A stretch of DNA of 16,354 nt from Dehalococcoidia bacterium (lineage in GTDB: Bacteria; Chloroflexota; Dehalococcoidia; JACQUA01). The notes beneath the pieces were generated by a model that had not been told where the DNA came from, did no database searches, and was given only the letters and a program-made list of their open reading frames with translations. The stretch is from assembly GCA_030689845.1 (NCBI GenBank), contig JAUYHV010000335.1, positions 1-16,354 on the forward strand. Direction: 5' to 3'. The position numbers and the translations under genes were made by a program. Positions 1-7,444 of the stretch are shown here, one piece after another; the stretch's first letter is position 1, and each line of letters opens with the position of its first letter.

Positions 1-4
1 GGTT

Positions 5-33
5 TTGACACTCACGGAGACTTATGGTATTAT
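5..33 (+). promoter_or_regulatory. Sigma-A promoter of the first TctC-like gene
   Basis: TTGACA (5-10) and TATTAT (28-33) are separated by exactly 17 bp. A TG one base before the -10 box makes it an extended -10. The predicted transcription start is near 40, giving a leader of about 110 nt before the gene at 152. The same block recurs at 1396-1424. Confidence 0.8.
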
Positions 34-41
34 TCTGCTGC

Positions 42-63
42 TCTGAAAAGAATGTTTTTCAGA
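42..63 (+). promoter_or_regulatory. 5'-leader hairpin, copy 1
   Basis: TCTGAAAA (42-49) and TTTTCAGA (56-63) form a perfect 8-bp stem with a 6-nt loop, immediately after the predicted transcription start. No T-run follows, so it is not a terminator. It could be a 5' mRNA-stabilising hairpin or an operator. It is conserved in the second copy at 1433-1454. Confidence 0.6.
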
Positions 64-151
64 TGGTGAAGAATGCAACAGGTATCCGACTGTTAAGCAA
101 TTAAGGGATTAATTAAAAATATTAAACAAACATATTTAACAGGGAGGGAAA

Positions 152-1327
152 ATGAAAGTAAATAAACTTGTTGTGGCCATATTCTCGGTAATATTGATTT
201 TGGGCTTGCTTGCCAGCGCCTGCGGTCCAAAGGCTGAGCCAACACAAGCGCCAGCACCGGCCCGGCCGGCACCTACGGCTGCCGTGACGACAGCGCCGCC
301 GGTACCAGGCCAGCCAACGGCAGCTCCAACGCGTCCCCCCGTTGCCGCTCCGACGGCGGCGCCAAGACCCACCGAATCGCCCATGGACAAAGCCGCCGCT
401 TTTTACAAGGGAAAAACCGTCCAACTTGTTGCGCCTTACTCTCCTGGAGGGGGTTACGATCTCTGGGCCAGGATAATGGCGCCGTACCTGGCGAAACATT
501 TAGGCGCGACTGTCATAGTAAAGAATGAACCTGGAGCCTCGGCCAAGGTAGCTGTGAACCGTTTGCAAAAGGAAAACAACGGTCTTAGCATAGTAATATT
601 TAACCCGGTGGGCGCCCTGACGGCTCAAATATACGGTCTGGAAGGTGCTAATTTCGACCTCGGAAAATTTAACTGGTTGGCAACGGGCTACAAGCTCATA
701 TATCCAGTGGTTGTCGGTAAAAAATCAGGTTATAAAACAGTAGCAGACCTGCAAAAGGCCCCGGAGGTAAAATTTGGTACTGACGCAATAGGCGGGGGTA
801 AGACCGTCTTGCTGGCAACCATGGGTAGAGCACTGGATATAAATGTGAAGCTCGTTGTGGGATATGGAGGCACGGCTGACCAAATACTGGCGGTTCAAAG
901 GGGCGAAGTTGATGGCTTCACCACTGGCTACCCCGCGATTAAACCTTCTATCGAGTCAGGCGATTTAATTCCGGTCTTTGTGATGGACCAGAGGAAAATC
1001 AAAGATTTTCCTGACGTGCCCTCGATTTATGAAGTTAAAAATCTCTCTCCCGCAGAAAAAAGAACGGTTGACACTGCCATCGCTCTTGATCCCGGACGAC
1101 CCATAGCCACTACACCCGGCGTGCCGGCAGAGAGGGTTGCCTTCCTGGAAGCAGCCATCAGAAAGACACTAGAAGAGCCTGGAGTGATAGAAAAGATAAG
1201 GAAAATAGGTGAGGATGTAGAATACGTCGGTGGTAAAGATACCGCTGAGTTAATGAACACCTTACTGGATATGGGTGCTGAGGATAAGACCACATTCGGT
1301 AAGCTCCTGGGAATAAAGGGGTATTAA
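152..1327 (+). CDS. TctC/Bug-family solute-binding lipoprotein, paralogue 1
   Basis: This is probably an extracytoplasmic substrate-binding protein of the tripartite tricarboxylate transporter (TctC/Bug, PF03401-like) class, which binds small carboxylates outside the membrane. The 391-residue product has a lipoprotein signal peptide (hydrophobic residues 6-22, then ASAC with the lipidated Cys at 24). A Pro/Ala/Thr-rich tether with PTAAP-type repeats follows (about 25-77) and then the binding domain from about residue 78. The family-like ligand loop SPGGGYD is at 97-103, and the C-terminus ends in a GKLLGIKGY segment shared with the next gene. The start at 152 has GGGAGGG 3 nt upstream of the ATG, and an in-frame TAA at 137-139 rules out a longer start. 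No TctA or TctB gene is in view, so the transporter partner and the ligand are unknown. Confidence 0.85.
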   Translation: MKVNKLVVAIFSVILILGLLASACGPKAEPTQAPAPARPAPTAAVTTAPPVPGQPTAAPTRPPVAAPTAAPRPTESPMDKAAAFYKGKTVQLVAPYSPGGGYDLWARIMAPYLAKHLGATVIVKNEPGASAKVAVNRLQKENNGLSIVIFNPVGALTAQIYGLEGANFDLGKFNWLATGYKLIYPVVVGKKSGYKTVADLQKAPEVKFGTDAIGGGKTVLLATMGRALDINVKLVVGYGGTADQILAVQRGEVDGFTTGYPAIKPSIESGDLIPVFVMDQRKIKDFPDVPSIYEVKNLSPAEKRTVDTAIALDPGRPIATTPGVPAERVAFLEAAIRKTLEEPGVIEKIRKIGEDVEYVGGKDTAELMNTLLDMGAEDKTTFGKLLGIKGY

Positions 1328-1331
1328 GAAA

Positions 1332-1362
1332 CAGCTTCATTTTTACCGTGGGGATGAAGCTG
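1332..1362 (+). other. Inverted repeat after the first TctC-like gene
   Basis: CAGCTTCAT (1332-1340) and ATGAAGCTG (1354-1362) can form a 9-bp stem with a 13-nt loop, 4 nt after the stop codon. There is no T-tract, so intrinsic termination would be weak. It may protect the 3' end of the first mRNA. Confidence 0.45.
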
Positions 1363-1395
1363 GAATTATACCCCGGCCTGTTGTATAAATGGGTT

Positions 1396-1424
1396 TTGAC
1401 ACTCACGGAGACTTATGCTATCAT
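1396..1424 (+). promoter_or_regulatory. Sigma-A promoter of the second TctC-like gene
   Basis: TTGACA (1396-1401), a 17-bp spacer and TATCAT (1419-1424), with a TG for an extended -10. From TTTTGACA through the spacer it is nearly identical to 3-27, so it belongs to the same duplication as the gene. Confidence 0.75.
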
Positions 1425-1432
1425 GCTCTTAG

Positions 1433-1454
1433 TCTGAAAAGAATGTTTTTCAGA
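1433..1454 (+). promoter_or_regulatory. 5'-leader hairpin, copy 2
   Basis: TCTGAAAA (1433-1440), loop GAATGT, TTTTCAGA (1447-1454). The stem and loop are identical to copy 1, while the bases on both sides have diverged. This suggests the hairpin itself is under selection. Confidence 0.6.
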
Positions 1455-1543
1455 TGTTTGAGAGTATAGAAGGTAGTCTATTGGTTAAATGTTTAAGGAG
1501 ATATTAAATGTTCTCAGGAAAACATATTTTGCAAGGAGGGAAA

Positions 1544-2725
1544 ATGAAAGTAAATAAATATTTCCTGGCAATATTCTCGGTAATATTGATTTTGGGACTG
1601 CTTGCCAGCGCCTGCGGTCCCAAGGCTGAACCGACACAGGCGCCAGCGCCTACTATTGCCCGGCGGGCCCCTACGGCTGCCGCGACGGCACAGCCACCGG
1701 CGCCGGCCCGGCCAACGGCAGCGCCAACCCGTCCCCCCGTGGCTGCCCCGACAGCAGCGCCAGCGCCCACCCAATCACCCATGGACAAGGCCGCCGCCTT
1801 TTACAAGGGAAAAGCATTTCAAATAGTTATACCATATAACCCGGGAGGCGGGTATGACACCTGGGGACGAATACTGGCTCCGTACCTGGGAAAACACCTG
1901 GGAGCCACGGCAATAGTCAAGAACGAACCGGGAGCGGGCGCTAAAATAGCTTTGAACCGTCTGGCGAAACTAAAAGACGGCCTCAGTATTATTCTTTTTT
2001 CGCCCAGGGCGGCGTTAACCTCTCAGATATACGCCGATGAGGGGGTTGCCTACGACCTTGGCCAGTTCAACTGGATCGGGACAGTGTCCGCCGATGTGTT
2101 TCCCGTCGTTGTCAGCACAAAAACAGGCTGGAAAACCCTCGCCGACCTGCAGGCCGCCCCCGAAGTCAAATTTGGTTCTGATACTAAAACCAGTGGTAAA
2201 GCTATCAGGCCTTTAGTCATGGGTAGTATCCTTGGAGTAAATGTGAAACTTGTTACAGGATATGGCGGATCGGCTGACGAAATGCTGGCTATGCAGCGGG
2301 GAGAGGTTGACGGGCTGTCAACCAATGTCGAAACACTCAAGCCGTTTATAGACTCCGGTGATATTGTTCCGGTTCTTATGATGCATAGTAAAAGGATCCA
2401 ATACTGGCCCGATGTGCCCACGATTTATGAAGCTAAGCAGCTTACACCGGAAGAAAAGAATACCGTTGATGTAGCCCTTGCCTTCGAAGCAGGGCGTGTT
2501 GCTGCCACCACACCTAATGTGCCTGCAGAGAGGGTGGCCTTCCTGGAAGCTGCCTTAAAAAAGACCCTGGCAGAACCCGAAGTAATAAGCAAAATAAAGA
2601 AGATAGGCGCAGAAGTAGAATTCACCAGCGCCAAAGAAACCTCGGAAAAAATAAAGGTGCTGCTGGCCATGAATCCCAAGGACAAGACCATGTTCGGCAA
2701 GCTCCTGGGGATAAAGGGTTATTAA
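1544..2725 (+). CDS. TctC/Bug-family solute-binding lipoprotein, paralogue 2
   Basis: This is the tandem paralogue of the gene at 152 and probably an extracytoplasmic binding protein for a small carboxylate. From the ATG at 1544 the product has 393 residues: a signal peptide with ASAC and lipid Cys24, a Pro/Ala/Thr tether to about residue 79, then the TctC-like domain with NPGGGYD near residue 100. The signal peptide and tether start are almost identical to paralogue 1. The binding domain differs much more, suggesting a different ligand. GGAGGG precedes ATG 1544 by a few bases, matching the paralogue. However, an in-frame ATG at 1508 also has a well-spaced AAGGAG (1495-1500) and would add 12 residues before the signal peptide. 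I prefer 1544. A strong terminator follows. Confidence 0.85.
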   Translation: MKVNKYFLAIFSVILILGLLASACGPKAEPTQAPAPTIARRAPTAAATAQPPAPARPTAAPTRPPVAAPTAAPAPTQSPMDKAAAFYKGKAFQIVIPYNPGGGYDTWGRILAPYLGKHLGATAIVKNEPGAGAKIALNRLAKLKDGLSIILFSPRAALTSQIYADEGVAYDLGQFNWIGTVSADVFPVVVSTKTGWKTLADLQAAPEVKFGSDTKTSGKAIRPLVMGSILGVNVKLVTGYGGSADEMLAMQRGEVDGLSTNVETLKPFIDSGDIVPVLMMHSKRIQYWPDVPTIYEAKQLTPEEKNTVDVALAFEAGRVAATTPNVPAERVAFLEAALKKTLAEPEVISKIKKIGAEVEFTSAKETSEKIKVLLAMNPKDKTMFGKLLGIKGY

Positions 2726-2763
2726 GAAACAGCCTCTTTATTAAATATACATCGGTTTGAATC

Positions 2764-2800
2764 AAAAAAGCCGCTCCGGTTAACCGGAGCGGCTTTTTTT
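2764..2800. terminator. Bidirectional intrinsic terminator
   Basis: A perfect 10-bp GC-rich stem, GCCGCTCCGG (2770-2779) with CCGGAGCGGC (2784-2793), has a TTAA loop and is flanked by A6 on the left and T7 on the right. It ends both the + strand TctC-like unit and the convergent - strand hydrolase gene. Confidence 0.95.
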
Positions 2801-2821
2801 ATACCGTTAGCAAGCCCGGGG

Positions 2822-3670
2822 CTATTTCATGTGGGGGACTTCAAAATCCGTCTTGAGAAAGTAATTATACAGCCGCGTAATTATTATTTCATCTATTTCC
2901 CTGAGCACGTTGGGGCTGCGTTTTGAAGTGGCGTAAGGGTCCGGACATTTAACCTTTTCCCTGGCTTCCTCCAGGGACCAGCCCTGCTTTATGGCCGATT
3001 GCACCGCATCCATCCAGGCGCGCACGATGGACGCCTGCTCGCTGATGTAGTCCCTGCCGCAGACATCATGGCCGTGTCCCGGAACGATTACATCCACATC
3101 CATGTTTTCCAGGAGTTTTAACGAGTCCAGCCACTCCTGCGGGTCCGCTTCGTGAAGGCGGGTCTTGTGCTTGTGCACCACATTATCACCGAAGAAGATT
3201 ACCTTCTCCCGGGGGATGTGAATAGCGATAAGGTTGGGAGAATGGCCGCCGATGAAAAAGCAGTGAATAACCTGGTCTCCGAGGTGCAGGAATAAAGGGC
3301 CTTTTTTGAAAGTAATAGTTGGAACCTTGACTTTGTAACCTGACATCAACGGGACTCCGGCCGGGTCTACATTCTTTATCCTGTCCAGGACCTCTTCAGG
3401 TGTAGTTTGAAGAATTACATCCCGGGCACCCTCCGAGGCAATGACGGTGCCGGGCAGGAAATAGTTGCCGTGGAAGTGGTCGGGGTGGCCGTCCGTATTG
3501 ATGAGGTATTTCACTTCCCCCTTCTTTTCCACCTCTTTCCGCCAGGCAACCGCTTCGGTGGGTGAGTCGGGGGAGTCCACCAGGACATTTCCTTCTCCTG
3601 TAACGATCAACCCGAGATTAGGCCCTTCCCAGTCCACGTTGACAAAAACATTCGTGCTTATCTGGCGCAT
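2822..3670 (-). CDS. Metallo-beta-lactamase-fold hydrolase
   Basis: A 282-residue MBL-fold protein, probably a cytoplasmic metal-dependent hydrolase of unknown substrate. The usual HxHxDH motif appears as DGHPDH (60-65), so the first zinc ligand is Asp60 instead of His, with His62, Asp64 and His65 kept. The later ligands are His143 (GGHS), Asp162 (FFGDN) and His199 (VPGHG). A C-terminal helical part follows from about residue 205. The ATG at 3670 has AAGGAG about 10 nt upstream. It has its own consensus promoter 161 bp downstream of pfkB and ends at the shared terminator, so it is probably a monocistronic gene. It could also be a lactonase or glyoxalase-II-type thioesterase. The sequence does not decide. 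Confidence 0.85.
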   Translation of the reverse strand: MRQISTNVFVNVDWEGPNLGLIVTGEGNVLVDSPDSPTEAVAWRKEVEKKGEVKYLINTDGHPDHFHGNYFLPGTVIASEGARDVILQTTPEEVLDRIKNVDPAGVPLMSGYKVKVPTITFKKGPLFLHLGDQVIHCFFIGGHSPNLIAIHIPREKVIFFGDNVVHKHKTRLHEADPQEWLDSLKLLENMDVDVIVPGHGHDVCGRDYISEQASIVRAWMDAVQSAIKQGWSLEEAREKVKCPDPYATSKRSPNVLREIDEIIITRLYNYFLKTDFEVPHMK

Positions 3671-3718
3671 GTATCCGCTTCTCCTTTTTCACATAGCATT
3701 TTAAACTGGCAACGGTTC

Positions 3719-3747
3719 ATTATAGGTTGCCTCATTATTACTGTCAA
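3719..3747 (-). promoter_or_regulatory. Consensus sigma-A promoter of the MBL-fold gene
   Basis: On the - strand TTGACA (3742-3747) and TATAAT (3719-3724) are both perfect and 17 bp apart. The expected start is near 3712, about 40 nt before the ATG at 3670. Confidence 0.9.
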
Positions 3748-3749
3748 TC

Positions 3750-3775
3750 ACGTTTGAGTACGTTTAAGAAACGTT
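3750..3775. promoter_or_regulatory. Three phased ACGTT boxes upstream of the MBL promoter
   Basis: ACGTT occurs at 3750-3754, 3760-3764 and 3771-3775, so the boxes are 10 and 11 bp apart, about one helical turn each. They lie directly upstream of the -35 box. This is the geometry of a cooperative regulator-binding site. The regulator is unknown. Confidence 0.5.
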
Positions 3776-3831
3776 GCAGTTTTCTTGAAAAAGTTTTCAG
3801 GGTAAACAGCAATGGCAGGCATTGAATAACG

Positions 3832-4806
3832 CTACAGGTTGTCTTTATATACATCCCTGTATTCCCCGGTTAACTCTGCCAGGCCGGGCAAACCGTCCCT
3901 GGCGCCCGCCCGGGCCAGGGAAAAACGTGCTGTCAGGTCGCCCAACAGCCCGCACTGGTACGGACCCTTCCCTTTCAGCATCCCGTAAAGGAAACCGGCG
4001 CAGAAAGCATCTCCTGCGCCCGTTGTATCGACGACCTTCAAATCAGAGGCTTTTTTCGGGACGATAAAGTACTCCATCTCCCTGTCCCTGATATAGGCTG
4101 CGGCGTTTCCCTTGATACCGGGGATTTTCCTGCTTTTTCCCAGGGTAACCACTACGGTACGGCATCCAAGGTCGAGGCAAGTGCCGGCGCCATTTTCCAG
4201 TTCCTCGCCTGTCAGTTGTTTTAACTCGGCGCTGTTTAAAAACAGCACGTTGCAGCGGGACAGAAAAGGTTTCACGGCCTGTAGACCCCTGTAAGCGTAT
4301 AGCGCTCCCGGGGCGAAGGAAAACATAACTTTCGGGGAAAGTTTTTTTACAATCTGTTTTTGAAGCTGAAACTGCGCTTCCCCGGTGAAGGAGGAAAAAT
4401 GTACCACGGAAGCCTCGTTTAGATAACGCATTTCGACATCGGTTTTTGTCAGCAGGTTGTTGGCACCTGGCGAAACGTACAGGGCGCGGTGTCCTGACTT
4501 ATCCGATACCGCCAGCACTGTACCCGTAGCCGCTCCCTTTTTAACCGCTACCGAATCTGTATTTACCCCTGCGCTTCTTAAACTTTGAACCAGGAGCCTT
4601 CCCTCATCATCATCGCCGACTGTTCCTGAAAAACCAGCCCTGGCTCCAAGCCTGGCCAGGGCATAAATGGTGTTGGCTGCGGACCCCCCGGGGTACTTTT
4701 GATACCCGGTGACGGTACTCTCTCCATTGGTAACTACCCTGTCGACAGAATATAGCAGGTCAAGGTTCATTGCCCCCAGGCCTGTAATCTCCTGTTTTTG
4801 CGTCAC
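3832..4806 (-). CDS. PfkB/ribokinase-family carbohydrate kinase
   Basis: A 324-residue PfkB-family kinase that transfers phosphate from ATP to a sugar, nucleoside or similar alcohol in the cytoplasm. The first signature (YPGGSAANTIYALARLG, about 38-54) and the ATP/anion-hole signature DTTGAGDAF (260-268) are intact, with catalytic base Asp266. NSAEL at 191-195 matches the conserved N-x-x-E segment. The length is normal for the family. The start is GTG at 4806, with GGAGGT about 10 nt upstream. It follows the HAD gene after 146 bp and may be transcribed separately. The substrate (ribose, adenosine, fructose derivative or other) cannot be told from motifs alone. Confidence 0.85.
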   Translation of the reverse strand: MTQKQEITGLGAMNLDLLYSVDRVVTNGESTVTGYQKYPGGSAANTIYALARLGARAGFSGTVGDDDEGRLLVQSLRSAGVNTDSVAVKKGAATGTVLAVSDKSGHRALYVSPGANNLLTKTDVEMRYLNEASVVHFSSFTGEAQFQLQKQIVKKLSPKVMFSFAPGALYAYRGLQAVKPFLSRCNVLFLNSAELKQLTGEELENGAGTCLDLGCRTVVVTLGKSRKIPGIKGNAAAYIRDREMEYFIVPKKASDLKVVDTTGAGDAFCAGFLYGMLKGKGPYQCGLLGDLTARFSLARAGARDGLPGLAELTGEYRDVYKDNL

Positions 4807-4841
4807 AGCTTTGGTGACCTCCGAGTTTCCGAGTTTATTAC

Positions 4842-4847
4842 ATTATA
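4842..4847 (-). promoter_or_regulatory. Possible -10 box for the PfkB-type gene
   Basis: A perfect TATAAT on the - strand lies about 36 nt upstream of the GTG start in the 146-bp gap after the HAD gene. No good -35 box is seen at 16-18 bp, so this is weak evidence for a separate promoter. Confidence 0.3.
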
Positions 4848-4952
4848 GCCCATTCCAACTGCCGGTGCTCCAATAATTTAACATTGACACCGGATCATGC
4901 CTTTCAACTTCACCCTGCACGGAGCGCCAGGGGACACAGATTTGTGAGTGCC

Positions 4953-5942
4953 TCAACCAAGCCCGCCGGCTTCCTGCCGGACCAGCCGCCGGATGCTTTT
5001 ATGGATATTGAGAACCTCTTGAGGAGGGGTATGCCCGGCAAGCCAGTGGTAGTTCTCACGGTTTTCATTCTTCTTGCCAGTTCCAGACCCTTTAATAAAT
5101 TTTTCCACGGCGTCCCGTCCACCATGGTTCCACGACTCCATGACAGGTAGAAGGTCCAGGAGGTTCGTTGATGCCAGCCCCATCGTGGCATGGGGTAAAG
5201 CGTACTCGTTTGCATTGAAGGCAACCGCCAGGCCGCCGCCCCGGTTAACGGCCTCCAGCACACTGGAATCCGTGATGCTGTCACCGGTGTAAACCCATTG
5301 GCTGAAAGGCACGTTGTCCTGCGCGCTGAATTTTTCCAGCGCCTGGACTTTGCGAATTCCCCCGACGGGTTTAACCAGCCGCTGTACCCGTCCGAAATTG
5401 GTTAACGGGAGTTTTTCCCAGTAGAATTTATCCAGTGCTTCCTTTAACACTGAATCATTCCCGGCCCCCGCCATTTCCAGGATTTTCTTTTCCATCTGTT
5501 CGATAAAAGAAAAGTCCTCGGCGAGTAAAGAGGCCCTGAACGAATCCAGGGGAAAAGGAGTGGACGCAACCCTCCGGACGTCCTGTCCTAACCTCCCGGC
5601 TATATGTTGCGCATACTGGCTGTAGCTGGTGGTAATGCAAAAAGTTTCCCATCCTGATGAACGGATTTTGCCCAGCAGGTCGGCTGCCCCGGGGGTGAGA
5701 ATAGCCCTCTCAGCCAGGCTGCCTATGTCCGCCTCGGTAATGTTGTGAAATACTAAAAAGGGGACGATAAGGGCAAGGGTATCTCCGGGCTCATACCCCT
5801 CCCGCCTGTCCAGTGTCAGGAGGTCATCGTAACGGCTTATTACTTCAAAAACCCTGTCCCCGTGGGGAAACAGTTTCATCAGTTCATAGGCATTGTCCTG
5901 GACTACCAGGGGACCCTCGAGGTCAAAGGCAGCAAATTTCAA
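4953..5942 (-). CDS. HAD-superfamily hydrolase-like protein (EhaR/COG4030-like)
   Basis: A 329-residue HAD-fold protein, probably a cytoplasmic phosphatase or phosphotransferase. Motif I is FDLEGPL (6-12), with nucleophile Asp7 and Glu9 where many HAD enzymes have Asp. This DxEG form is seen in ThrH-like phosphatases and, as I recall, in the archaeal EhaR-like family (COG4030). Motif II is around Thr104-Ser106, a Lys near 198 may be motif III, and motif IV is GDSITD (220-225). A helical cap fills about 20-90 and 130-190, and a charged tail follows about residue 275. The start is TTG 5942, one base after the formyltransferase stop, with GGGGAGG inside the end of that gene. The two are therefore probably translationally coupled. 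The substrate is unknown. Confidence 0.7.
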   Translation of the reverse strand: MKFAAFDLEGPLVVQDNAYELMKLFPHGDRVFEVISRYDDLLTLDRREGYEPGDTLALIVPFLVFHNITEADIGSLAERAILTPGAADLLGKIRSSGWETFCITTSYSQYAQHIAGRLGQDVRRVASTPFPLDSFRASLLAEDFSFIEQMEKKILEMAGAGNDSVLKEALDKFYWEKLPLTNFGRVQRLVKPVGGIRKVQALEKFSAQDNVPFSQWVYTGDSITDSSVLEAVNRGGGLAVAFNANEYALPHATMGLASTNLLDLLPVMESWNHGGRDAVEKFIKGSGTGKKNENRENYHWLAGHTPPQEVLNIHKSIRRLVRQEAGGLG

Positions 5943-5943
5943 A

Positions 5944-6771
5944 TTAAGTGTTATCCTCCCCGGTTTGTAACGGTGGCTTTTCTAAAAGCCCGGCTTCTAT
6001 TTCCCCGGTCAGGTCATAACCGCCCGATACCCGTCCCGCGGCATCTACAATCCCGTCTCCCAGCACCTTTATGCTGCCCTCCGCCAAGGCTTTTATGGTA
6101 GCCACAATGAGGGGAAATTCCCTTGCAAGCCCTTCCCGGCGAATCAGGCGAAAAAGGTAATTGTTTTCACCCTGCAGGCGTTTTACTTCCTCAATCCCGC
6201 GGTCATCAACCTCTTTCCAGCCCCTGTCGAAGAGTCCACCGGTAATGGGATAGGTACAGTAGCCGGCAACCGGTCCGCGGTCCAGTTCTGGCGTTACCCT
6301 GTGCATCATCACCCCGCTGGATTTTGCCCTGCTCTCTATAAGCTGCCATACCACCTCCTGCCAGGTCCCCGCGGGTCCCCCGGGAGCGGCCGGGTGCAGG
6401 TTAATCATCTTGTATTTTTGGCACAATTCAGGTCCCGCAATGAGCATGTAACCCGCCAGTACGGAAAGGTTCTGAAAAAAGGGTTCAATCCTTTTCATAA
6501 CTTCCCGGTCATAATCTATCCGGCATTCATCGAAAGGTTTTCCCCTGGCCTGCCGGAATTTCCTGGAGGAAAAACACACCAGAGGCAAATGATATTCTTT
6601 TACCAGTGAAAAAAAACTGTCGCTTTCCGCAGACTCCCCCGGTTCCCGGTTGCTGAAAACAAAGGTAATGAGTGCTTTTATCTCACCCTTTTTAATGTTA
6701 TGGTGGACTGTGGCTAAAAGGTCCCGGGCGGCCTTATCGCGCCCGCTTGAAAACCAGCCTATGCCAAACAC
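5944..6771 (-). CDS. Formyltransferase-fold protein (PurN/Fmt N-domain-like)
   Basis: A protein of about 275 residues with the folate-dependent formyltransferase fold. Numbered from GTG 6780, it keeps the catalytic Asn-His-Asp set: INLHP with Asn127 and His129, and the Asp167 of ELDRGPV. A Rossmann-like start contains IGWFSSGRDKAAR. It is longer than PurN and lacks the typical Fmt C-terminal domain, so it may act on an unusual amine, perhaps a sugar nucleotide. Two GTG codons can start it. The one at 6771 has AGAGG at good distance, while the one at 6780 has no spacing from it. I chose 6771. The gene overlaps the end of the PHP gene by 38 bp (47 if 6780 is used) and is followed after 1 bp by the HAD gene. 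Confidence 0.7.
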   Translation of the reverse strand: MFGIGWFSSGRDKAARDLLATVHHNIKKGEIKALITFVFSNREPGESAESDSFFSLVKEYHLPLVCFSSRKFRQARGKPFDECRIDYDREVMKRIEPFFQNLSVLAGYMLIAGPELCQKYKMINLHPAAPGGPAGTWQEVVWQLIESRAKSSGVMMHRVTPELDRGPVAGYCTYPITGGLFDRGWKEVDDRGIEEVKRLQGENNYLFRLIRREGLAREFPLIVATIKALAEGSIKVLGDGIVDAAGRVSGGYDLTGEIEAGLLEKPPLQTGEDNT

Positions 6772-7429
6772 GGGACGCACCTCTTTTTATTTTTGCCGCC
6801 AGCTTGGACCTGGTACTGGCCATGTGCACGGTAAAACTCGAGCGCTGTCCGTTTACCCTGCCCTGCCTCAACGACTTGAGGAATTCTTCCGGCCCGTTGA
6901 AATCCGGTATTTCTACGTAGGCGTTGCCGATCTCCCGGATCGAATGGGCGTCGCTCCCTGACGTGGCTGGTAAGCCGTGCCGGTGGGCATAAGCGCTGGC
7001 CTGCTCGGAATCATAGTATAGCGGTGTACGCGCATTGAATACTTCCAGGGCATCTATTTTCGGAGTTATCCTGTACAACCCCTCCCGCTCGATGGCGGAA
7101 AACCGCATGCGGTCGAAAGGGTGAGGCACACATACCAGTCCCCCCTGTTCCTTTATTTTGTCTATGGTTTCCTCCAGGGTCAGTCCGCCGGGGACTTTTT
7201 CGGTGAGAAAGAACCCTATGAGTTCCCCTTCCGCGGTCAATATCTCCTCACCAACAATAACCTTGAAGGGGGCCATTTCCTTTATTTTCAGGGCGCCCTC
7301 GATGCTGCCGTGGTCTGTTACCGCAATACAGTTAATCCCTCTTTCCCGGCAAGTTTCAATCACCTGTTCCACGGTTACTGAACTGTCCGGGGAGAAAGAC
7401 GTATGTAAATGAAGGTCTGCTTTCAGCAA
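6734..7429 (-). CDS. PHP-domain metal-dependent phosphoesterase
   Basis: A 231-residue PHP-family protein. Metal-binding motifs appear in order: DLHLHT (5-10, His7 and His9) with FSPD (Asp15), TDHGSI (38-43), GEE (60-62), PHPFDR (102-107) and GSDAH (158-162). The layout matches COG0613-type enzymes such as nucleoside 3',5'-bisphosphate phosphatase/RNase AM. Other PHP members hydrolyse histidinol phosphate or phosphotyrosine, so the substrate is open. A basic C-terminal tail (about 208-231) overlaps the start of the formyltransferase gene. The start is TTG 7429, 15 bp after the peptidase stop, with AAGGA about 12 nt upstream. Confidence 0.85.
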   Translation of the reverse strand: MLKADLHLHTSFSPDSSVTVEQVIETCRERGINCIAVTDHGSIEGALKIKEMAPFKVIVGEEILTAEGELIGFFLTEKVPGGLTLEETIDKIKEQGGLVCVPHPFDRMRFSAIEREGLYRITPKIDALEVFNARTPLYYDSEQASAYAHRHGLPATSGSDAHSIREIGNAYVEIPDFNGPEEFLKSLRQGRVNGQRSSFTVHMASTRSKLAAKIKRGASRVWHRLVFKRAR

Positions 7430-7444
7430 TTGAATATATATTCC

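Noticed and set aside
34..151. Riboswitch in the leader of the TctC-like gene
   Set aside because: Beyond the single 8-bp hairpin the leader is AT-rich and weakly structured, with no known riboswitch motif or terminator/antiterminator pair.
242..385. Pro/Ala/Thr-rich stretch as a DNA tandem repeat
   Set aside because: The repeats are at protein level (PTAAP-like tether of a lipoprotein). The DNA copies are degenerate.
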